Assembly (NCBI GenBank): GCA_024690825.1 | Contig: JAILOK010000112.1 | Coordinates: forward strand, 30,583-94,582 | Length of the DNA: 64,000 nucleotides | From: Lachnospiraceae bacterium | Lineage (GTDB): Bacteria; Bacillota; Clostridia; Lachnospirales; Lachnospiraceae | Direction of reading: 5' to 3' | Part shown: piece after piece, positions 36,029-46,017 of the stretch | Position numbering within the stretch: the stretch's first letter is position 1 | Layout: each line of letters opens with the position of its first letter | Program-made: the position numbers and the translations under genes | The notes under the pieces: model-generated | Seen by the model: only the letters and a program-made list of their open reading frames with translations | Databases searched by the model: none | What the model was told of the DNA's origin: nothing

Positions 36029-37669
36029 TCAATACCCCATATAGATATCTTCATTTACCTTTTCTATGGTAAGGTCCGCTCCTTCCCATTCTTTTAAGGT
36101 CTCGCCGTTAAAGAAATAGACGCACCCGGGTACGGGATTTCCCGACAGGGCAGCTTCCTTGTATTTTTCCAGCTGCTCCTGCTCGATTTTGTCTATAACT
36201 CTCGCAAAATAGAACCTGTTAATGGTCTTGTCATTTACAGCGGCAAAGTAACCCGTATCCATCTTCAGATCTCCGTTATCAAAGGTCATAACGATATGCT
36301 CAAAGCTGTCATGGTCCGGACCGTGCTCGTCGAAATATCCGGTATAGTCATACTTTTCCGTATACCATTCATTTTTTTCGGCCACCCAGGACCTTAAGTC
36401 GGCGCCCTGCAGGAAAAGGCAGACAGAAAGCACGATAAAGGCCGCAGCAGGAAGCTTTGATGACATCTTAAAAAGAATATATATGCATGAAAGCATTATG
36501 ATATACATCAGGGGCCATATAAACCTGCCGTTTGACCTGAAGATGCCAAAGAGCCGTTTGATCACGCCGGGCAGGATATCGGGTATCAGGACGGTTTCAT
36601 TAAAGTCGGCCTCCGGAAAAACAGAGATGACCGCAAAAGAAAGGCCCATGAGCACAGTCAGAAGGATCCTGAAATGATCTTTCAGGCATTTTAATGTCCC
36701 CTTCATGCCGGACTTTACGACCCTGAATATCAGATATCCTCCGCAGATGACGCACAAAACCAGGATCCCCAGTCCCAAATAACCAAAACCCTCATACTGG
36801 GTGCCCCGGGCCAGAGGCAGTTCGGGGAGCATGCCGTATCCTAAGGAATTATAAAGGGTATTGAGATTGGAATTAAACTCTCCGATGGCAAATCCGCCGT
36901 GCTCCACGCCCGAGGTAAACGCCCCGTAAATAAAGAGAGTAGCTATGCCGCTGATACAAAATGAAAGCAGCGGAATGAGCATGGAAAAGGAAATCTTCTT
37001 TTTTTGGCGGTTCACAAAAACCGTGTCAAAAAACAGGATGATCCCTGCCATGGGAAGAAAATATGAATGTATTGATACGCACAGAAAAGAAAACAGAGCA
37101 TAAACTGCCGCATCTCTTTTGATGCTGTATTTTCTGTCAGTGTAAAAATAAAGGAGGGCGGCAAGTATGATCCAGTGGCTTGCCAGGGCTGTATGGTAAT
37201 ACATCCTGTGAAGAACGGTAAAGCTCATGATGAAAAACGGACAGGAAAAGACAGCGGCCGCCCTGCTTCCCACCACTTCATATACCAAAAGTGCGGCAAA
37301 GGCACCGTTTAAGGCAAAGGTTAAGAGACCAAAGATCCCGAAAAGCTGGGGGATTTTGGGGAGGGCAAACCTTAAAAGCTTTATCAGCACACAGAAGCCC
37401 GGTATGGAATCCGTCCATACTACCGACATCATATGCGGATATGAAAGAGAATCGGTATTTCCTATAGGAAAAGTCCAGGGATCATTAATGAAATTCAGAA
37501 ATCCGATATAGTGCTGCTTTATATCTATATCAGGTGACCTTAAGATCCATGCATCATAATGAATATCAAGGATCGCTGTTCCGTAGGTAATGATGAAGAG
37601 GAGGGCGCCGATGGCCGCCCCGAAAAAAAAGAGCATATTTCTGTCTTTTGTAAGTTCAATCTTCTTCAT
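36029..37669 (-). CDS. Large polytopic membrane protein, DUF6311-like (GT-C fold)
   Basis: A 546-residue protein with about eleven helices and a soluble extracytoplasmic C-terminal tail of about 120 residues (from RSWVAEKNEW). The early loop DIDIKQHYIGFLNFINDPWTFPIGN and the WTDSIPGF segment resemble DUF6311 proteins, which share the GT-C fold. The gene overlaps the thiI end by 14 nt, a link not obviously functional. Surface-polymer glycosylation is the best guess; substrate unknown. Confidence 0.72.
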   Translation of the reverse strand: MKKIELTKDRNMLFFFGAAIGALLFIITYGTAILDIHYDAWILRSPDIDIKQHYIGFLNFINDPWTFPIGNTDSLSYPHMMSVVWTDSIPGFCVLIKLLRFALPKIPQLFGIFGLLTFALNGAFAALLVYEVVGSRAAAVFSCPFFIMSFTVLHRMYYHTALASHWIILAALLYFYTDRKYSIKRDAAVYALFSFLCVSIHSYFLPMAGIILFFDTVFVNRQKKKISFSMLIPLLSFCISGIATLFIYGAFTSGVEHGGFAIGEFNSNLNTLYNSLGYGMLPELPLARGTQYEGFGYLGLGILVLCVICGGYLIFRVVKSGMKGTLKCLKDHFRILLTVLMGLSFAVISVFPEADFNETVLIPDILPGVIKRLFGIFRSNGRFIWPLMYIIMLSCIYILFKMSSKLPAAAFIVLSVCLFLQGADLRSWVAEKNEWYTEKYDYTGYFDEHGPDHDSFEHIVMTFDNGDLKMDTGYFAAVNDKTINRFYFARVIDKIEQEQLEKYKEAALSGNPVPGCVYFFNGETLKEWEGADLTIEKVNEDIYMGY

Positions 37670-38861
37670 GTTTTGCGTGTTTACCCACTATGATCAGCTC
37701 ATCCGTATCTATGGCGGTCTTTACCAGTTCATCGATCTTTTCACTTAAGAGTTCTTCGGATTTTTTTATAATATTTAAATTCGGCTTGGTCACAGGGTGT
37801 TTTGCGACAAAGATGGTACAGCAGTCCTCATAGGGAAGGATCGAGGTCTCATAGGTCCCGATCTTTTCCGATATGTCGACGATCTCCTGTTTGTCGAACC
37901 CTATTAGCGGCCGAAACACCGGCATTGTCTTTACTGCCTCATCCGTGACATAAAGACTCTTCAGGGTCTGACTTGCAACCTGTCCTATGGATTCGCCCGT
38001 GACCAGTCCCAGGCATTCGTTTCTTACCGCCAGTTCTTCCGCTATCCTCATCATGTATCTTCTCATGATTATGGTCAGTTCATCGTGCGGGCATTTTTCA
38101 TATATGTACATCTGGATGTCGGTGAAGTTTATTATATGAAGATATACAGGTCCGGCATAAGATGAGACAAGTTTTGCCAGATCCACAACCTTCTGCTTTG
38201 CCCTTTCCGATGTATAGGGCGGGGCATGAAAATAGACTGCATCTATCACAACTCCTCTTTTTGCGGTCATATATCCCGCAACCGGAGAATCAATGCCTCC
38301 CGAAAGCAGAAGCATAACCTTGCCGTTGGTCCCGATGGGCATGCCCCCGGCGCCCTTTATCACCTTTGAATAGATATTTACAGTCTCCCGAAGCTCGATA
38401 TGGATCACTTCTTCAGGTTCATGGACATCTACCCTTGTACCCGGAAATTCCTCAAGGACGGCTTCTCCGACCATCGCGTCAACTTCCATCGAGGTCAGGG
38501 GATACGCCTTGTTGGCCCTCCTCGTATCGACCTTGAATGAAAACGAGATGTCTTCATAATTATCACGGATATACTGTATGACCTTTTTCTTTATCCCGTC
38601 TATGGATTTATCCTCCGAATAGACCATGGGACAGAAGGCGCTGATCCCGAAAACCCTCGAAAGAATACTTACGGTCTCGTCATAATCATATCCTTCCGGA
38701 CATTCCACATATATCCTGCCGTTTCCCTTTGAAAGAGAAAAATGCCCCGGCAGGGCTCTCAGTCCGTATTTTATCTGCTGTATCAGGGCATCCTCAAACA
38801 GATATCTGTTTTTTCCTTTTACGCCGATCTCGGCGTATTTGATCAGAAATGAGTGAAACAT
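37656..38861 (-). CDS. thiI: tRNA 4-thiouridine synthase ThiI
   Basis: Makes s4U8 in tRNA and supplies sulfur for thiamine thiazole in some bacteria. N-terminal ferredoxin-like and THUMP domains (about 1-165) are followed by a PP-loop ATPase with LLSGGIDSPVAGY. At 401 residues it lacks the C-terminal rhodanese domain of the E. coli enzyme, as usual in Gram-positives. The cysteine desulfurase gene lies 2 nt upstream and should provide the sulfur. Confidence 0.94.
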   Translation of the reverse strand: MFHSFLIKYAEIGVKGKNRYLFEDALIQQIKYGLRALPGHFSLSKGNGRIYVECPEGYDYDETVSILSRVFGISAFCPMVYSEDKSIDGIKKKVIQYIRDNYEDISFSFKVDTRRANKAYPLTSMEVDAMVGEAVLEEFPGTRVDVHEPEEVIHIELRETVNIYSKVIKGAGGMPIGTNGKVMLLLSGGIDSPVAGYMTAKRGVVIDAVYFHAPPYTSERAKQKVVDLAKLVSSYAGPVYLHIINFTDIQMYIYEKCPHDELTIIMRRYMMRIAEELAVRNECLGLVTGESIGQVASQTLKSLYVTDEAVKTMPVFRPLIGFDKQEIVDISEKIGTYETSILPYEDCCTIFVAKHPVTKPNLNIIKKSEELLSEKIDELVKTAIDTDELIIVGKHAKHEED

Positions 38862-38863
38862 TT

Positions 38864-40009
38864 TTATCTGCGAACAAATCTCCTTAGATTTTTTACTTCT
38901 TTATTGATCACGCCTGCCGTATATTCCATCTCCTCCTCGGTATTTTTACAGCTTAAGGATATCCTTATCGTGGATCCGGCTTCCTTTTCGGAAAGACCCA
39001 TGGCTGTGAGAGTCTTTGACACGCTGTTTTTTTTGTTAGATGAACAGGCGCTTCCTGCCGAAACATATATCCCATTCTGCTCAAGCGCATGAAGAAGCAC
39101 TTCGGACCGGACACCGTTTACGGTAAGCGAAATGATATAGGGAGCATCTCCCCCGTTCACGGATATGCCCTCCGTTTCCCCGATCCCCTTTAAAAAGAGA
39201 TCTCTCATCCTCCGGTATTTCCCGTAGTTTTCATCTATGTTTTGATAAAGCTTCTTCGCGGAAAGAGCCATGCCTGCGATCCCCGGAACATTTTCGGTAC
39301 CGGATCTCATGCCCGACTGCTGGCCTCCTCCAAAGATCAGGGGTGATAATCTGACGCCGGTCCTTACATATAAAATACCTGTTCCCTTGGGTCCATGCAG
39401 CTTGTGAGCGCTCACCGACAAAAGATCCACCCCGGCTTCCTTCGGTATAAGTCTTAACTTTCCGAAACCCTGGACATCATCCACATGAAAAAGACACCCC
39501 GGAGATATTTCCTTTATGATCTTTCCGGCTTCCTTTATGGGCTGCACCGCTCCGGTTTCATTATTTACATGCATAATGGATACCAGAAGGGTATCCGGTG
39601 TCAACAGATCCTTTAATTCCTCCGGGTCTATATGTCCGTTTTTATCAACGCCTAAGTAATCCACCCTGCAGCCCCGGGATTTTAGAAACTCCGCAGGTTC
39701 CGATACTGACGGATGCTCTATGGCGGTTGTTATTATATGCTTTTCCCTTCTCGTGTTTGCAAGAAAGCTTCCCGTAAGTGCCTGGTTGTTGCTTTCCGAT
39801 CCGCCGGAGGTAAATACGATCTCTCTTTCCCGGCATTTGAGTATCTTTGCCAGGTCTTTCCTTGCCGCGTCAAGTTCCCTTTCTGCCTCAAATCCAATAT
39901 TGTGAAGGCTCGACGGATTCCCGTAGCCCTCTGTCATAAGCTTTTCGATCTTTGCGGCTGCTTCTTCATCGACCGCAGTGGTTGCAGAGTTATCAAGATA
40001 GCATTCCAT
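38864..40009 (-). CDS. Cysteine desulfurase (NifS/IscS family)
   Basis: PLP enzyme that takes sulfur from cysteine. Motifs: MECYLDNSATTAVDE at the start, AIEHPS and HVDDVQGFGK, the PLP Lys in SAHKLHGPKGTG, and the persulfide Cys in SAGSACSSNK. At 381 residues it is normal. The ATG at 40009 lies 1 nt after the purL stop; an earlier start at 40039 would overlap purL. Next to thiI, it is likely the ThiI sulfur donor (NifZ-like). Confidence 0.94.
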   Translation of the reverse strand: MECYLDNSATTAVDEEAAAKIEKLMTEGYGNPSSLHNIGFEAERELDAARKDLAKILKCREREIVFTSGGSESNNQALTGSFLANTRREKHIITTAIEHPSVSEPAEFLKSRGCRVDYLGVDKNGHIDPEELKDLLTPDTLLVSIMHVNNETGAVQPIKEAGKIIKEISPGCLFHVDDVQGFGKLRLIPKEAGVDLLSVSAHKLHGPKGTGILYVRTGVRLSPLIFGGGQQSGMRSGTENVPGIAGMALSAKKLYQNIDENYGKYRRMRDLFLKGIGETEGISVNGGDAPYIISLTVNGVRSEVLLHALEQNGIYVSAGSACSSNKKNSVSKTLTAMGLSEKEAGSTIRISLSCKNTEEEMEYTAGVINKEVKNLRRFVRR

Positions 40010-40010
40010 A

Positions 40011-43000
40011 TTATTTAAAGTACTCCACACCCGATTCAAATATCCGCATGTCCTGTTCGCCGTAGATATTTATGGCCACTCCGTCACCGCGTCTTTCGAC
40101 ATGAGCCATCTTTCCGAATATCCTTCCGTCGGCAGACAGAATTCCTTCGATCGCATTATAGGAACCGTTAACATTCCAGTATTCATCCATGGAAATATCG
40201 CCGTCCGCATCACAGTACTGAGTTGCTATCTGTCCGTTTGTCAGAAGCTTTCCAAGCCATTCCTCGTTTGCAACAAATCTTCCTTCTCCGTGAGACGCAG
40301 GATTTACATACACATTTCCGAGTCCCGCCTGCATAAGCCAGGGCGATCTGTCGGAAACAACCTTTGTATATACCATCTTTGAGATGTGACGGTTTATGGT
40401 ATTAAAGGTCAGCGTCGGGGAATCCTCCTGCTGAGCCTTTATTATCTTTCCGTAGGGAACCAGACCCAGTTTTATGAGAGCCTGGAAGCCGTTACAGATA
40501 CCAAGGATCAGACCGTCCTTTGTTTCTAACAGATCCATTACCGCCGAGCTTATCTTTTCATTCCGAAAAGCCGTCGCAAAGAATTTTGCCGAACCGTCGG
40601 GTTCGTCACCTGCGCTGAATCCTCCCGGGAACATTATCATCTGCGCGTCCTTTATGCACTTTGCGTATTCATCCACGGAATCACGGATATCCGATGCCGA
40701 AAGATTCTTAAACACCCTTACCACAGGCTCGGCACCCGCTCTTTCAAATGCCTTTGCGGAATCATACTCACAGTTGGTTCCGGGAAATACCGGAATGAAT
40801 ACCTTGGGTTTTGCGGTCTTATTTCTGCAGATATGAACAGACGGCGTGCTGCAGAGTATCTCGGGAATCTCCTCCCTGCCTTTATATGCCTTTGTGGGGA
40901 AGACTCCCTCCAGCGTGGCATCATAGGCATCCTTTACGGCTGAAAGCTTCAGAACACTGTCCCTGTAGGTGACCGCTGCCTTCTTTGTGACTTTTCCAAC
41001 CGTTATGTACGGGATCTTCAGATCCTTTAAGGCTTCCTTTGTGATCTCCGCCAGGATATTTCCGGTTTCCGAAAGGAAAAATTCCTCGGGTTTGAGATCG
41101 GGATTTAAGGATACGCCTAAGGTGTTACCGAAAGCCATCTTTGAAACAGCCGGCGCTATGCCGTATTCATCCAGAGCATAGGCCGATACTATTCCGCCCT
41201 TTCTTATTGCCTTTGTTATTCCGGCGTAGAGTTTTTTTACTTCCTTATATACCGGAAGATCATATTCGTCCACGGGAATGGTAAACTTTATGATCGCATT
41301 TCCCGCGTTCTTTAATTCCGGAGTGATGATGTTCTTTCCCTTTTCCACTCCCACGGCAAAGCTGACCAGTGTGGGCGGAACATCTATATCCTCAAAGGTA
41401 CCCGACATGGAATCCTTGCCTCCGATCGAGGCGATCCCGTATTCCATCTGCGCGTCAAAAGCACCTAAAAGCGCCGTAAAAGGTGCGCTCCATCTCTTCT
41501 TATCCTGTGTCATCCTCTTGAAGTATTCCTGGAAGGTAAGATGGAGTTTTGAGGAATCTCCTCCCGCCGCCACGATCTTTGCCATGGAATCCGTGACCGC
41601 GTATACTGCTCCGTGGTAGGGACTCCAGCTTGATATAAAGGGATCAAAGCCATAACTCATGAGGGTGACCGTATCGGCAGACCCCTCAATCAGAGGAAGC
41701 TTTGCCGCCATTACCTGGGCAGGAGTGCTCTGGTATTTTCCTCCGTAGGGCATGAGGACAGTTCCCGCTCCTATCGAAGAGTCAAACATTTCAACAAGCC
41801 CCTTCTGGGAGCATTCGTTAAGGTCAGAAACCGTTCCGATCCACTTCTTTTCAAAATCCTTTACGCTTATCATCTCCCTGAAATATGCATCCTTTTCAGA
41901 AGGAGACAGAACCTCTATGTCGGTTTCCTGATGAGCCCCGTTCGTATCAAGAAAATCTCTTGAAATATCTACGATCTTTTTTCCTCTCCACAAAAGAACG
42001 AGCCTCGGCTCCTTCGTAACCTTCGCAACGACTGTCGCTTCCAGGTTTTCTTCGGCAGCATATTTCATGAATTTCTGTTCATCCTTTGCGTCGATGACTA
42101 CGGCCATCCTCTCCTGGGATTCGGAGATCGCAAGCTCGGTTCCGTTAAGTCCCGCGTATTTCTTCGGCACTTTGTCAAGTTCCACCGAAAGGCCGCGCGC
42201 AAGTTCTCCGATCGCTACGGATACTCCGCCGGCGCCGAAATCATTGCATACCTTAATGAGAAGACTGACTTCCTTTCTCCTGAACAGCCTCTGCAGTTTT
42301 CTTTCGGTGGGAGCATTTCCCTTCTGAACCTCCGCGGAACAGGTGTCTATGGATTTGGTAGTATGTACCTTTGACGAGCCGGTCGCTCCTCCGATGCCGT
42401 CCCTTCCGGTCCTTCCTCCCAAAAGCACAACAATATCGCCGGGGGCCGCATCCTCTCTTATTACATTATCCTTTCTTGCGGCAGCTATGACCGCACCTAT
42501 CTCCATCCTTTTTGCTACATAGCCCGGATGGTATATCTCATGAACAAAGCCTGTTGCCAGACCTATCTGGTTTCCATAGGATGAATATCCCGCAGCTGCC
42601 TCTGTCACAAGCTTCTTCTGGGGAAGCTTTCCCTTCATTGTCTTTCCCACAGGCACGGTCGGGTCCGAGGCGCCCGTGATCCTCATGGCCTGATATACAT
42701 AGGATCTGCCGGAAAGGGGATCCCTTATGGCTCCGCCAAGACAGGTTGCAGCCCCTCCGAAGGGTTCTATCTCGGTAGGATGGTTGTGGGTCTCATTTTT
42801 AAACATCACAAGCCAATCCTCTTTTTTCTTCTTTTCGTCCTCCCCCTTTATCTCAACAGGGACCACTATGGAACAGGCATTTATCTCATGACTGTCCTCC
42901 AGATCCTTTAACTTCCCGGTTTCTTTAAGTTTCCTCATCGCCATGGTGGCCACATCCATCAGGCAGACGAATTTGTCTCCTCCCTTTTCGGACACACGGT

Positions 43001-43793
43001 TTTTGTAGACCTCCAAACGGGTCTTCATATATCTGTCATAGGCTTTTTTTATCGGAGCGATATAATAACCCTTTTCAAAACCTATATTCTTTAATTCCGT
43101 TGAGAATGTGGTATGGCGGCAGTGATCGGACCAGTATGTGTCAAGGACCCTTATCTCCGTTTCGGAAGGATCCCTTTTTTCTTCCTTTTTGAAATAATCA
43201 CGGATATGGATAAAATCCCTGAAGGTCATCGCAAGTGACAATGAACCGTACAGATCTTTAAGCTGTTTTTCGGACATTTTTATAAAGCCTTCAATAAAAG
43301 GTATATCATCCGGCTCATCATATTTTGTGAAAAGAGTATCCGGTTTTTCTGTGGCCGCAAGTCTTGAATCCACCGGATTTATCACATATTCCTCGATCTT
43401 CTTTTTCTGCGCGGGGCTTAAATCTCCCTCTATGCAGTAAACCTCGGCTGTTTTTATCTCCGGATCGGCATCCTCATCAAGAAACCGTATGCACTGACGC
43501 GCCGAATCCGCTCTCTGGTCAAACTGTCCCGGCAGATACTCGACACAGAATATCGCCGAATTCTTTCCCGCTTCAAATTTTTCCTCGTACAGTCTGTCAA
43601 CGGGAGGCTCCGAGAATACGCAGGTACAGGCTTTTTTATATACCTCATCGCTGACATTTTCTATGTCATATCTGATGAGATAGCGCAGGGTCTTTATTTC
43701 CTTTATTCCGAGATAGTTTATTATCTCTTCCTTAAGCTCAGCCGCCCTGACCGCATATTCTTCCTTTTTTTCCACAAATACTCTTCTGACCAT
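40011..43793 (-). CDS. purL: Phosphoribosylformylglycinamidine synthase, single-chain PurL
   Basis: Fourth step of purine synthesis: converts FGAR to FGAM with glutamine and ATP. At 1260 residues it is the large form containing the synthase and glutaminase. Synthase signatures include TFSTELKNIGFEK-type N-terminus, ETHNHPTEIEPFGGAATCLGG and GGRTGRDGIGGATGSS. The C-terminal glutaminase has the nucleophile Cys in LILGICNGFQALIKLG and a HGEGRF region. RBS AGAGGAAAA precedes the ATG. No purine riboswitch was seen upstream. Confidence 0.96.
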   Translation of the reverse strand: MVRRVFVEKKEEYAVRAAELKEEIINYLGIKEIKTLRYLIRYDIENVSDEVYKKACTCVFSEPPVDRLYEEKFEAGKNSAIFCVEYLPGQFDQRADSARQCIRFLDEDADPEIKTAEVYCIEGDLSPAQKKKIEEYVINPVDSRLAATEKPDTLFTKYDEPDDIPFIEGFIKMSEKQLKDLYGSLSLAMTFRDFIHIRDYFKKEEKRDPSETEIRVLDTYWSDHCRHTTFSTELKNIGFEKGYYIAPIKKAYDRYMKTRLEVYKNRVSEKGGDKFVCLMDVATMAMRKLKETGKLKDLEDSHEINACSIVVPVEIKGEDEKKKKEDWLVMFKNETHNHPTEIEPFGGAATCLGGAIRDPLSGRSYVYQAMRITGASDPTVPVGKTMKGKLPQKKLVTEAAAGYSSYGNQIGLATGFVHEIYHPGYVAKRMEIGAVIAAARKDNVIREDAAPGDIVVLLGGRTGRDGIGGATGSSKVHTTKSIDTCSAEVQKGNAPTERKLQRLFRRKEVSLLIKVCNDFGAGGVSVAIGELARGLSVELDKVPKKYAGLNGTELAISESQERMAVVIDAKDEQKFMKYAAEENLEATVVAKVTKEPRLVLLWRGKKIVDISRDFLDTNGAHQETDIEVLSPSEKDAYFREMISVKDFEKKWIGTVSDLNECSQKGLVEMFDSSIGAGTVLMPYGGKYQSTPAQVMAAKLPLIEGSADTVTLMSYGFDPFISSWSPYHGAVYAVTDSMAKIVAAGGDSSKLHLTFQEYFKRMTQDKKRWSAPFTALLGAFDAQMEYGIASIGGKDSMSGTFEDIDVPPTLVSFAVGVEKGKNIITPELKNAGNAIIKFTIPVDEYDLPVYKEVKKLYAGITKAIRKGGIVSAYALDEYGIAPAVSKMAFGNTLGVSLNPDLKPEEFFLSETGNILAEITKEALKDLKIPYITVGKVTKKAAVTYRDSVLKLSAVKDAYDATLEGVFPTKAYKGREEIPEILCSTPSVHICRNKTAKPKVFIPVFPGTNCEYDSAKAFERAGAEPVVRVFKNLSASDIRDSVDEYAKCIKDAQMIMFPGGFSAGDEPDGSAKFFATAFRNEKISSAVMDLLETKDGLILGICNGFQALIKLGLVPYGKIIKAQQEDSPTLTFNTINRHISKMVYTKVVSDRSPWLMQAGLGNVYVNPASHGEGRFVANEEWLGKLLTNGQIATQYCDADGDISMDEYWNVNGSYNAIEGILSADGRIFGKMAHVERRGDGVAINIYGEQDMRIFESGVEYFK

Positions 43794-43811
43794 TTTTTGT
43801 TTTTCCTCTTT

Positions 43812-45929
43812 TTACTTTCTGATAAACGCGTTCTGGTACTCTATCTCCTCCGGGACACTGAATCCGCCCTTTGTGATCTTTTGTATCACTATGTCCATCA
43901 GATGATGCCTCTGGGCTATCTTGATATTGTATTTATCCACCAGGTCCTTAAATGCCGGCGTCGAGACGGAAAGGGCTTCTCTCTTTGCCTTCGGGAACGG
44001 ACAGTATCTGAAGATTATCCCTCTCGATACCCTGTTTAACCGCAGGGATCCTTTGCTCTCATATTCAACATAAAGAATATAATCGCTTACAAACACACCC
44101 TTTGCCGAGTTCCTGGCAGACTGAAGCTGGGCCTTGATCTTTTCACGCATCTCGGGAGAGATATCCCTGTTTTTGCGGTAGAACTGTATATAGTCCGAAA
44201 ACTCCGAGGTAAGCGATGGGACAGTGACATCGTTCCAGTGCACTCCCTGCTCTCTCCTGCACATCTCCCAGCGGAATTCTCCGGCAAGCTTCGTGAACAT
44301 AAGCTTGTTGTTTGCCGAAGAAAACATCGGGACTGCCATCCTGGCGGGAGTATCTCTTTTCGGTCCGGATATCTCCTGCCACAGGGCCCCGCGGTTTCCG
44401 GAGTTCGGCATCAGTATGATATACGGGAGGATCTCCGTGCTGATAAATTCCCTGTTGACGCCGATCTTCGGATCTGAAAACAGGATATCCCTGCAGAAGC
44501 AGGAGTAATCAAGCTCTCTTATCTCGTCAACAAATCCTCTTACATCCTGGAAACGGAGGATGGATTCCTTCGGATCCTTGATATGATCTTCTGAGTAGAA
44601 AAAAGGAACGAAGGAAGAGATCCTGCCGTAGGTGATCCTGTCGGTAAGGGAGAAGAAATTATGGATCTCAAATTTTGCTCTCTCCTCGTTGCTTGCAAGG
44701 TAAACGGGTATCTGGTTCTGCTTGATCTCTCCGCTGTCGTAGAGATTCTTCAGATATGCCGGATACTCCATGTCAAATTCGTTTTTGGACGGCTCAACCT
44801 CTTTTCTGTATACAAGTGTCAGCCATTCATATATCGTAAGGATCTTTCCTTCGGGATCACTCCTGTAGGTTTCGGCTATGGCCGCAAGCTGGCTTGTAAA
44901 TTTCTCTCCCGCAAGCACTTCATCCACAAATCCGAACATGAAGAACATCTTCACTTCGAGAGGCGGAGCTACCGCATCCATGCTCTTTAAGAATGCCGCC
45001 TCGTAAACCCTGTAGAAATCCTCGGCAAGCTGTCGTCTGAGTCTTCTGACTTCATCAGACTGGTCAGTCTTGTCCGTAAGCTTGGCAAAATCATCCAGCC
45101 TCTTTTTGAAAGCAACGGCAAAATCGGGGTCCACGCCGGCATAAGCCGTGATCGTATTGAACGCGTCTTTTATCTCGATATTTGATTCGCTCTCTCCGGA
45201 GGAAGCGTACTTTGCAGTCGCATCCTCTTCATCCTTTTCTATCGCGCTCGCTTTGCGCTTAAGCTCGCTGACCTTCATCTTAAAGGCGGCTGTATCCTGA
45301 TTGAGCCTGATGCGGCTTTCGGATATCTCCTCCGCCTTGTCCACAAGATAACTTACATATCTTCCGGCATAAAGGATGATTCCCGCGCAGAAAGGCGGTC
45401 CGGGAGCAAACATTTCCTTTGTGATCTTTGAAAAGAAATCCGCTTCCCAGTTATGAAGATCGGGAGGAATGGGCTCGGACAGATGTTCAATGGTCTCATC
45501 GGGTGTATAAACCTCCGCTGCCGCATCGCAGTATTCGCGGAGCTTGGCATTATCAAGTACCACCTCGTTGTAGTAAGCCTGATTATCCTCAAAGATCTGT
45601 TTATTATTTGCATAAACCTGTCTGACACAGTTTATGGCGCCCTCCGTCAATATCTGGGCAAGCTGGGGATTAAGCTTTACGATAGAGGCAAGATCGTCCG
45701 TCCTGTTATAACTGTAGGAAAAGATCGTTGTCTCCTCATCCGTCTCATAATCAAACCGGTATATCTCACCCGGCGTTTCAAACAATCCAATTATGCTTCC
45801 GTAGGGGAGTTTGACCGACATCGATGAATTTGAGGCTGTGACGCTTCCCTTCAGGACTATTTCGATTTCTTTTACTCTTTCATTCGTGGAGTGGAGAAGT
45901 TCTCCCTCTTCTATGACTTTCTTTCCCAT
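43812..45929 (-). CDS. Unknown 705-residue protein with cNMP-binding-like N-terminal domain
   Basis: The first 110 residues look like a cyclic-nucleotide-binding beta roll (EEGELLHSTNERVKEIEIVLKG, then VKLPYGSIIGLFE). The rest, about 590 residues, is mostly helical with no membrane span or signal peptide and no motif I recognise; a coiled-coil-prone stretch lies near 210-245. The presence of LYVEYESKGSLRLNRVSRGIIFRYCPF near the C-terminus does not point to a known enzyme. The gene follows a divergent region with a plus-strand promoter and precedes purL by 18 nt. It may be a signalling scaffold. Function unknown. Confidence 0.8.
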   Translation of the reverse strand: MGKKVIEEGELLHSTNERVKEIEIVLKGSVTASNSSMSVKLPYGSIIGLFETPGEIYRFDYETDEETTIFSYSYNRTDDLASIVKLNPQLAQILTEGAINCVRQVYANNKQIFEDNQAYYNEVVLDNAKLREYCDAAAEVYTPDETIEHLSEPIPPDLHNWEADFFSKITKEMFAPGPPFCAGIILYAGRYVSYLVDKAEEISESRIRLNQDTAAFKMKVSELKRKASAIEKDEEDATAKYASSGESESNIEIKDAFNTITAYAGVDPDFAVAFKKRLDDFAKLTDKTDQSDEVRRLRRQLAEDFYRVYEAAFLKSMDAVAPPLEVKMFFMFGFVDEVLAGEKFTSQLAAIAETYRSDPEGKILTIYEWLTLVYRKEVEPSKNEFDMEYPAYLKNLYDSGEIKQNQIPVYLASNEERAKFEIHNFFSLTDRITYGRISSFVPFFYSEDHIKDPKESILRFQDVRGFVDEIRELDYSCFCRDILFSDPKIGVNREFISTEILPYIILMPNSGNRGALWQEISGPKRDTPARMAVPMFSSANNKLMFTKLAGEFRWEMCRREQGVHWNDVTVPSLTSEFSDYIQFYRKNRDISPEMREKIKAQLQSARNSAKGVFVSDYILYVEYESKGSLRLNRVSRGIIFRYCPFPKAKREALSVSTPAFKDLVDKYNIKIAQRHHLMDIVIQKITKGGFSVPEEIEYQNAFIRK

Positions 45930-45961
45930 TCTTAAAAAATCTCCCGTAAAAAACTATAGCC

Positions 45962-45990
45962 TTTATATTTTAACACAATTAGTCTATAAT
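45962..45990 (+). promoter_or_regulatory. Promoter of the 46018 gene
   Basis: TTTATA (45962-45967), a 17-nt spacer and a perfect TATAAT (45985-45990) precede the Shine-Dalgarno AAAGGAGAC. Confidence 0.65.
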
Positions 45991-46017
45991 AAAAACAATA
46001 AAAAGGAGACAGGATTT

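Noticed and set aside
45811..46017. N-terminal extension of the 46018 gene
   Set aside because: It would overlap the divergent gene and skip the promoter and the AAAGGAGACAGG ribosome binding site that sits right before the ATG at 46018.
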